Assembly (NCBI GenBank): GCA_947311435.1
Contig: CAMZKT010000012.1
Location: 1-33,245 of the forward strand
Source of the DNA: an uncultured Desulfocapsa sp.
Lineage (GTDB): Bacteria; Desulfobacterota; Desulfobulbia; Desulfobulbales; Desulfocapsaceae
Direction: 5' to 3'
DNA length: 33,245 nt
Below the pieces are notes generated by a model. That model was not told the DNA's origin and searched no databases. It saw nothing but the letters and a program-made list of their open reading frames with translations. Below are positions 27,230 through 33,245 of the stretch, piece after piece (the stretch's first letter is position 1; every line of letters starts with the position of its first letter). A program made the translations under genes and the position numbers.

Positions 27230-27733
27230 ATGGGCAATTCGAGGAGCGTAATACGTCAATTTTTCGTCCCTTCCCTGAACAAAAAGTACCTCGGGCGACT
27301 TATCTTTCTCACAGTGAGTTCTTACCTGTTCTTTTCATACGTCCTTATTCCCATACGTATTCAAGGACACAGCATGGAACCTACATACCGGAATGGTTCT
27401 CATGCGTTCTGTCTGCGTCCCCGCTACCTCCTTACAGACATAAATCGTCTGGATATTGTAACTATTCGATTCACGGGGAAAAGTGTCATGCTCCTCAAAC
27501 GCGTCCTTGCACTTCCCGGTGACAGTATAGAGTTCAGAGGAGGGATCTTATATATCAACAGTGAGGCGATCGACGAACCCTACGTCAAGCACCGTTTTTC
27601 ATGGAATCTTCCTGCGCGCCAGGTAAAACCGGGATTTATCTATGTTGCCGGCGACAATCGAGGCACCCCCATGTCCCGACACCATTTTGGCCAGGTGGAG
27701 ATTGACAGAGTTCTTGGCGGAGTCCTTTTTTAG
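27230..27733 (+). CDS. lepB: Signal peptidase I-like protein
   Basis: IRIQGHSMEPTYRNGS (catalytic Ser box), LKRVLALPGDSIEFRGGILYINSEAI (Lys box), FIYVAGDNRGTPMSRHHFGQV. ATG at 27230 preferred over GTG 27203. Confidence 0.88.
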   Translation: MGNSRSVIRQFFVPSLNKKYLGRLIFLTVSSYLFFSYVLIPIRIQGHSMEPTYRNGSHAFCLRPRYLLTDINRLDIVTIRFTGKSVMLLKRVLALPGDSIEFRGGILYINSEAIDEPYVKHRFSWNLPARQVKPGFIYVAGDNRGTPMSRHHFGQVEIDRVLGGVLF

Positions 27734-27786
27734 CTCCGTACAAAGAGTGCATTTCTCACGTGGTCAGCAAAAGGAGGCAGAAAACC

Positions 27787-28542
27787 TCAAGCAGGATGCC
27801 CGTAGAGCTGCCTAAGAAAATAGTTCATCTGCCGATACCACCAGGGCCAGTCATGATTAACATCTGTCCCCCAATAGTCGATCCAGGCCTCCACGCCCTT
27901 ACTCTCAAGCAGGGTGGCTACTGCCCTGGTATCCTCCACCGCCTTGTCTTCCCAGTCACCTTGCCCAGTGCAAACAATAATCGTCTTACGACGATACTGC
28001 TCCAGAAGATACGGGTCTTTAAGGTCTGGCAGATAGCTTATTGGGGAGTTAAAATACACATCCTCCACCTGGCCGGGAGCCAGTCCAAACTCTTCAGAAT
28101 CCAGTCGATACAGCCCACTTAACGCCAACACCCCACAACAAAGCTCGGGGTGCTTCAAAAAGAAATTAAGGCTATGATAGGCACCCATGCTGCAGCCGTT
28201 TACCATAAGCTCAGTTTCTTCCCCGCAATCCCGATGGATTAAAGGAACGACTTCGTCACAGAGATAACGATCATAGGCGTCGTAGCGGCTATTTCTCACT
28301 GTAGGAGGAACAGAGAAATCATACCAGGACTCAGCATCAACGCTATCAACCGCATACAACTTAATTTTTCCCCCTTCTATGAATGATTCAATGGCAGCAA
28401 CCATCCCCATGGTCTCGTAATCATAAAACCTCCCCTTGGAACAGGGAAAAATGAGAAAGGGAACCCCCCAATGGCCATAAACTTTTAGTTCCATGTCTCT
28501 ACCCAAATGGGGACTATGCCAACAATGATATTCTGTTTTCAT
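27787..28542 (-). CDS. Esterase-family alpha/beta hydrolase
   Basis: LMVNGCSMGAYHSLNFFLKHPELCCGVLALSG (nucleophile elbow GCSMG), C-terminal NHDWPWWYRQMNYFL. Confidence 0.8.
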   Translation of the reverse strand: MKTEYHCWHSPHLGRDMELKVYGHWGVPFLIFPCSKGRFYDYETMGMVAAIESFIEGGKIKLYAVDSVDAESWYDFSVPPTVRNSRYDAYDRYLCDEVVPLIHRDCGEETELMVNGCSMGAYHSLNFFLKHPELCCGVLALSGLYRLDSEEFGLAPGQVEDVYFNSPISYLPDLKDPYLLEQYRRKTIIVCTGQGDWEDKAVEDTRAVATLLESKGVEAWIDYWGTDVNHDWPWWYRQMNYFLRQLYGHPA

Positions 28543-28568
28543 GCGGATGATCTCTTGTTTCCCGTGAT

Positions 28569-29726
28569 TTACAGTTCTTGAATATACCTGGCTGCGTCTA
28601 AGGTGTCTTGTTCATTTTCTGTTCGGAACATATAACCGACATCTCCAAGAGCTGTACTGAAAACCCCGGGAACTGATTGAACAGCCAGAATCTTTGAGCC
28701 ATAACGATCCATAATATCTTCATGGCTGTGGACGTAGTTAAAGCGATTTTTACGGCTTGCATAACAGCAATGATACTTTCTTTCGTATTCCAAAGGGGGG
28801 TTACGTCCAGTCATCACGTCAGCCCAAAGTCCATAGATATCGATATCACTGGCATAATTGAACATGTCGGTTGTATACCCTCCTGGCGGCCGCATATTAA
28901 CCTCAAGAGCGACATATTCCCTTGGCCCAGTCTTAAAAAACTCGATGTGAAAAAATCTCTCCCTGACATTAAAGGCAGACACAGCCTTACGACCTGCCTC
29001 TTCAAGCTCTGCCGGAATATCCCTCAGAGAATAATAATAGACATGATCTGCATTATTAACGACCTCCATTATTCCCTGGCTATACGTGTGCGAAGTACAA
29101 AAAAGAATATTACCATCACGATCAGTCAACCCGTCGAATGAAAAGATGGTTCCTTTGACAAAACCCTCCATGATATAATCATGGTCCGGCTTGTGCTGAA
29201 TAAATGCAAGAAGCTCCTTGTCATCATGAATCTTAAATGTATCAAGAGCTCCGACCCCGTCATCCGGCTTAGCAACAACCGGATATCCTGTCTCCCTGAT
29301 AAGCTCTTCGGCCTCAGCCAGGTTGGCTACAACTTTTCCTGGCGCAACTTTTATCCCTACACTGCGAAAAACTTCCTTCATCCCGGATTTACGTCGTACA
29401 ATCTGCATATCAACGGGTTTCAGTCCCTCAATATTAAAATCCTGACGGAGTCTGGCATCGGTACTAAGCCAATATTCATTATGGGATTCCAAGCGATCAA
29501 TTCTGCCATGCCGATGAGTAAAATACCCACATGCCTTGAGAAGAGAGTCATAGTTATGTAAATTATCAACCATGTAGTAGGCAGTCAAAGACTCATGTAC
29601 CTCCTGACTAAGGGATCCCCTAGGCTCATCACCAATACCAAGAACATTAACCCCCAGAGCTTTTAAGCGACTGCAAAAAGCAATATAATTGGGAGGAAAC
29701 TGAGGACAAAGATAAACAAGGTTCAT
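28569..29726 (-). CDS. ATP-grasp domain carboxylate ligase
   Basis: GYPVVAKPDDGVGALDTFKIHDDKELLAFI...DYIMEGFVKGTIFSFDGLTDRDGNILF...FFHIEFFKTGPREYVALEVNMRPPGGYTTDM. Confidence 0.85.
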   Translation of the reverse strand: MNLVYLCPQFPPNYIAFCSRLKALGVNVLGIGDEPRGSLSQEVHESLTAYYMVDNLHNYDSLLKACGYFTHRHGRIDRLESHNEYWLSTDARLRQDFNIEGLKPVDMQIVRRKSGMKEVFRSVGIKVAPGKVVANLAEAEELIRETGYPVVAKPDDGVGALDTFKIHDDKELLAFIQHKPDHDYIMEGFVKGTIFSFDGLTDRDGNILFCTSHTYSQGIMEVVNNADHVYYYSLRDIPAELEEAGRKAVSAFNVRERFFHIEFFKTGPREYVALEVNMRPPGGYTTDMFNYASDIDIYGLWADVMTGRNPPLEYERKYHCCYASRKNRFNYVHSHEDIMDRYGSKILAVQSVPGVFSTALGDVGYMFRTENEQDTLDAARYIQEL

Positions 29727-29947
29727 AAATTACTCCTTTCGGCAAAAATTTCTCAAGAGCCGCATGAATGATCGTCAATGGTGCACAGTCCATAAAAAGA
29801 ATTAAGGATATTTCCCGAACATCCTTCAAGATACCATGTAGCAGCTCAATTTTGTGCCATTAGGAAACCAGACTCATTCTAAAAAAACAATGCTTTTTAG
29901 TGGTCCTCTCTATAAAAAGCTGCAATAAAAACAGCAAGGACCAGAGT

Positions 29948-30634
29948 TCACCCGCCATAGCCTTCATCAACGATCTTGTCAGTCCCCCTGGCACTCTGCA
30001 CAGCCAGTTGATCACAGCGTTCGTTCAGAGGATGCCCTGAGTGTCCTTTTACCCAGTTAAAACTGATGTCCAACCCATCGATAAGATCCAGCAAACGTTT
30101 CCAAAGATCAGAATTTACAGCCGGGTTCCCATCTGACTTATACCAGCCACGCCTACGCCATCCCTTGGCCCAACCTTTGCTGATACCGTTCACCACATAT
30201 TTCGAGTCTGAAAAAAGAGCAACCGGTTCTGTCCTGCTTGATAAATTTTCTATACCTTTAATACAGGCCATAAGTTCCATTCTGTTGTTTGTTGTATGCA
30301 GAAAGCCACCAGTTAATTCAAGTACTCCATTGTTTTCAAGGATAACCACACCATACCCTCCCGGTCCGGGGTTGTTAATGGCACCGCCATCGGTGTAAAT
30401 CTCTGTCCCCCCCTCAAATGTAAGACTCTGTCTCTTTACTGTTTTCTCTATTGGCTGTTGGTTTTTTTGCCTCCACTGGGGATCATCCATCCAAAGCTCT
30501 GCCTCTGCACGACTGGAAAAGCCCTTATACCTAGCTCCCCCATAACCTTTCACCTGGGCCTCGGCCTCAGGCCAGGTGCTGTAAATTCCAGGTCGCCTAC
30601 CGCTTGAAACTGCATAAAACTTTTTTTTAGCCAT
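29948..30634 (-). CDS. rnhA: Ribonuclease HI with N-terminal viroplasmin-type RNA-DNA hybrid-binding domain
   Basis: FYAVSSGRRPGIYSTWPEAEAQVKGYGGARYKGFSSRAEAELWM; IYTDGGAINNPGPGGYGVVI...NNRMELMACIKGIE...LFSDSKYVVNGISKGW...VKGHSGHPLNERCDQLA. Confidence 0.95.
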   Translation of the reverse strand: MAKKKFYAVSSGRRPGIYSTWPEAEAQVKGYGGARYKGFSSRAEAELWMDDPQWRQKNQQPIEKTVKRQSLTFEGGTEIYTDGGAINNPGPGGYGVVILENNGVLELTGGFLHTTNNRMELMACIKGIENLSSRTEPVALFSDSKYVVNGISKGWAKGWRRRGWYKSDGNPAVNSDLWKRLLDLIDGLDISFNWVKGHSGHPLNERCDQLAVQSARGTDKIVDEGYGG

Positions 30635-30650
30635 GGGCCCTCTATCAATA

Positions 30651-30684
30651 CAAAAAACCGTTAGAAGCAGCGCTCCTAACGGTT
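30651..30684 (-). terminator. Intrinsic terminator (minus strand)
   Basis: Minus strand: AACCGTTAGgagcgctgcttCTAACGGTTTTTTG, perfect 9-bp stem then T-run. Confidence 0.85.
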
Positions 30685-30737
30685 ATAAAATCTACTCGTG
30701 AAAAGCCGTTTCACCCGAATTCTATCCAAGCAGGCTC

Positions 30738-30857
30738 TTAATTGATCAGTTTAATCACAAAAAAACCGATAATAACGAACAGAAAAAAAATGCCAACTTT
30801 TACGCAAACAGAATGATCCTCTTCCGGTGCGTTATGTCCGTGCTCATGTCCACTCAT
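30738..30857 (-). CDS. 39-aa single-pass membrane microprotein (His-rich N-terminus), not in the supplied ORF track
   Basis: Minus strand ctttctggaggaaatgaaATG...TAA encodes MSGHEHGHNAPEEDHSVCVKVGIFFLFVIIGFFVIKLIN*; GGAGG RBS; terminator 54 bp downstream. Confidence 0.7.
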   Translation of the reverse strand: MSGHEHGHNAPEEDHSVCVKVGIFFLFVIIGFFVIKLIN

Positions 30858-31302
30858 TTCATTTCCTCCAGAAAGTATCTGTTGTTGATCCCATGCGCGT
30901 ATACGAACAACTTTAACACCATTTGTCTATCTCTTTAATTAATTTTCATTGCTGAATCGCTGTTTATTAAACACCGGTAAATCTCGAACAAAAGAAAAAG
31001 CCACATTGCCACGTTGAACCAATGGCCTCTGCACGGTAATACTTATCCCCTCGCTATGCTGACCTTACATCAAACGATTTCAAAGCATCCGACAAGGGCA
31101 ATCCGTGCCAACGAAGCATGTGCAACATCATTATCGTCAAGTTGTCTTGCAAAAGCTTCCTTGGCAGCATTCCGAGCCGCCATTTTTGCAATTCTTGCAG
31201 GTTGTTCAATGTGCCACGTGTCAAATGCTAGATTTTGAACATTGGTCAGTCCCGATATTTTCTAAATTCGTGCCGATTCTGCCTCTTTTATCGATGTAAA
31301 TA

Positions 31303-31743
31303 CTAGACAGTAATTCGTTTTCCAGGAGATATTGTGCTTCTGCATTCGCGCAGTTTCCAGTCATTTTGAAAACAAACGCCGCCATCCTCCAAGTTTCCAA
31401 GAGCTAGATGGTTAAGAGCAGTCATTGAGTGCAGTAATGTTTGTTCAAAAGGTGCGCCTGTAAATGAATACACAGTGTCATTAACCACCCAGCTTTCGGC
31501 ACCTTCACTCATTGAACAGGTCTCCAAAGCCTCTAAGAAAGTACGGGCACGAATAAAATCCATGGAACTTTTTTTATATTCCCCCTCTGCCTGATAAATT
31601 GTTCCTCGTTCCATTAAAAGCAGAACTGAGTCCTTTCCATCAATATCTTCAGTACCAATTTCTGTTTCTTCTCTTTGATATTCTCCCCCATAGAATAGTG
31701 GATGCAAGCTCACTCCTCCTTTGGGAATGTTTTTAACAGTCAA
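31303..31743 (-). pseudogene. TPR-like fragment, possibly N-terminal part of a COG3014-like protein, truncated
   Basis: DSVLLLMERGTIYQAEGEYKKSSMDFIRARTFLEAL...FTGAPFEQTLLHSMTALNHLALGNLEDGGV resembles the N-terminal region of this family; no full-length continuation. Confidence 0.4.
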
Positions 31744-31893
31744 AAAAACAGATACTGCGTGGTTGGTTCTTCAGGCTTCAACACATTGGTTTTTCGGAAA
31801 ATTAGCAATTCATACTCAATGAGAATTGTTTTTATTTGCCTTTCGTCATGCTTGCCATTATCCTTAAAAGAGAATAAATTTTCAGAGGAGTTC

Positions 31894-32022
31894 ATGATGT
31901 ATACACGATTTTTCTTTATTATACTGACTCTGTTTTTTCCACTTTGGAGTCAACCAGCCCATGCAAATCCATTACGGGTAATACTCCTCGACTTTGTTGA
32001 TGAAACAAGTTCAATACATTAG
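31894..32022 (+). pseudogene. Fragment of a secreted protein (signal peptide only, then early stop)
   Basis: MMYTRFFFIILTLFFPLWSQPAHANPLRVILLDFVDETSSIH*; signal peptide followed by a short domain start. Confidence 0.4.
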
Positions 32023-32147
32023 CAAATACCAAGCAACCTATAGCCCCAAAGTCTATAAACACCAAGTCATTCCCCTTGCTATAACAGGGAATAAAATGTT
32101 TCATCATGCAGTGTTATCCGCAACACTCTCCACCCCCCAAAAAAACC

Positions 32148-33245
32148 ATGGAAAAATTCGATCACACCACCACACCATCCGGAATCAGGAATAGAATCCT
32201 TATTTTTTCCCTGGTTGTGACCCTTATTCCCTCCTTTGGACTGGGGTGGGCATTTTATAGCCAGAGCCAAAAACTACTTCAGGAAAAAGTTGAACTAGAG
32301 CTTCATAACATCATTAATCTGGCTCAACGGGAAGCTGCCGCCTGGTTCAAAGAAAACACTGTCAATATGAGAGTGTTTTCCAACTCATTTGTTATTTCCG
32401 AAAACCTGGAGTTCTTCAGTAACCCAACTAAACATGACGGCAGTAATAGCAAAGAGCTGAGGGCAGCAAAAGTTGAGGTACTCAACGAATACTTAGTACT
32501 GGTTCAATCTCAATTTCAAGAATACCAACGATTACTCCTCCTGGATAACACCGGCTTAATAATCGCCCAGAGTTCCCCGGAAGGTAAATTTTTCAAACTT
32601 CCATCTGACTGGGTTGAGCAACTTTCCCACCAGAAAATGATTATTGGAGACATGCCGTTAAATGGATCATCTACAGCTACTTTTATGATGGCTATCCCTG
32701 TTTATTCGCTGAAACGTGAGGTAATTGGGATCCTGGCGACTGAAACCAGCCTAAAAGGCCTGCGATCTGTGATTGAAAATGTTGCTCTTCTTTCACCAGC
32801 TACCACCCTTTCACTTCTTAACAAAAATGGAGATATTCTTGATTCTCCAATTCAGACGAAAAAGGATGTGACAACAGATCGCAATGTGAACAATAGCCTC
32901 AAAAGACTCTACATCAACCCCATGAAACTCTCCACTTATGATAATGTACGTGGTACAAGAGTTGTAGGGGTTTTCGCCCCGCTTCCCCACCTTTCCTGGG
33001 GAATTTTGATGGAAAAAATGTATGACCTTGTATTTGCAGAAGTCCTTAAATTGAAAAATATGACTCTGACCATAATTGCATTTCTCCTCTTTTCTATTGG
33101 TTTGGCAGCGTTCTTTTTATCCCGTAGTATTCTTAGCCCTCTGAAGCAATTGGCAAAGGGTGCTATGCTGGTGGCAGATGGTGACCTCAGTGTAGCCTTA
33201 CCCGTTAAGAATAATGACGAGTTAGGTTTTGATGGACTCGTAAAA
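32148..33245 (+). CDS. Transmembrane sensor with extracellular Cache-like domain and HAMP domain; open at right edge, apparently interrupted by a family 2 repeat
   Basis: Open frame from ATG 32148 to the last base (366 codons): RNRILIFSLVVTLIPSFGLGWAFY..., extracellular domain, TM2 NMTLTIIAFLLFSIGLAAFFL, HAMP start LSPLKQLAKGAMLVADGDLSVALPVKNNDELGF. Absent from the ORF track, probably because no stop codon lies in the window. Confidence 0.85.
   Translation, partial: MEKFDHTTTPSGIRNRILIFSLVVTLIPSFGLGWAFYSQSQKLLQEKVELELHNIINLAQREAAAWFKENTVNMRVFSNSFVISENLEFFSNPTKHDGSNSKELRAAKVEVLNEYLVLVQSQFQEYQRLLLLDNTGLIIAQSSPEGKFFKLPSDWVEQLSHQKMIIGDMPLNGSSTATFMMAIPVYSLKREVIGILATETSLKGLRSVIENVALLSPATTLSLLNKNGDILDSPIQTKKDVTTDRNVNNSLKRLYINPMKLSTYDNVRGTRVVGVFAPLPHLSWGILMEKMYDLVFAEVLKLKNMTLTIIAFLLFSIGLAAFFLSRSILSPLKQLAKGAMLVADGDLSVALPVKNNDELGFDGLVK
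33233..33245 (+). repeat. Probable start of a family 2 repeat at the window edge
   Basis: gatggactcgtaaaa-like terminus (last ~15 nt) matches the GATggtgTCGTAAAAA / GATaaacTCGTAAAAA ends of 24931-25084. Confidence 0.4.

Noticed and set aside
1-33245. CRISPR array, tRNA or rRNA genes
   Set aside because: No regularly spaced direct repeats and no recognisable tRNA/rRNA sequence were seen by eye; a tRNAscan or CRISPR-finder run was not possible.

Overview
This window looks like a chromosomal segment of a Desulfobulbales-like (deltaproteobacterial, probably sulfate-reducing) bacterium; the taxonomy is inferred from gene content only. From left to right it holds: (i) the 3' part of a Wadjet-type SMC defence operon (JetC C-terminal half and JetD), followed within 4 nt by a sensor kinase and an NtrC-type sigma-54 response regulator; (ii) an eptA remnant with a large internal deletion; (iii) minC (broken by a 1-nt frameshift at an A6 run), minD and minE; (iv) a YfdX-family gene behind a consensus sigma-54 promoter; (v) moeA, fdhD and a cobI-like gene under a minus-strand cobalamin riboswitch with a terminator; (vi) a PAS histidine kinase; (vii) a long minus-strand gene train: potD/A/B/C-like transporter, frameshifted GDPD, amino-acid racemase, frameshifted FAD oxidoreductase (G8 tract), SUI1/YciH, DUF2293; (viii) mobB, tupA-like and lepB-like genes; (ix) an esterase plus ATP-grasp pair; (x) RNase HI and an unlisted 39-aa membrane microprotein with RBS and terminator; (xi) a decayed region; and (xii) a dCache/HAMP sensor gene running off the right edge. 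The least explained structure is two dispersed intergenic repeat families. Family 1 is at about 5854-5988, 10485-10640 and 12426-12546. Family 2 is at about 10648-10724, 24931-25084 and apparently 33233-33245, where it seems to interrupt the HAMP gene. Three genes carry single-nucleotide frameshifts, so assembly error must be excluded before calling them pseudogenes or phase-variable.
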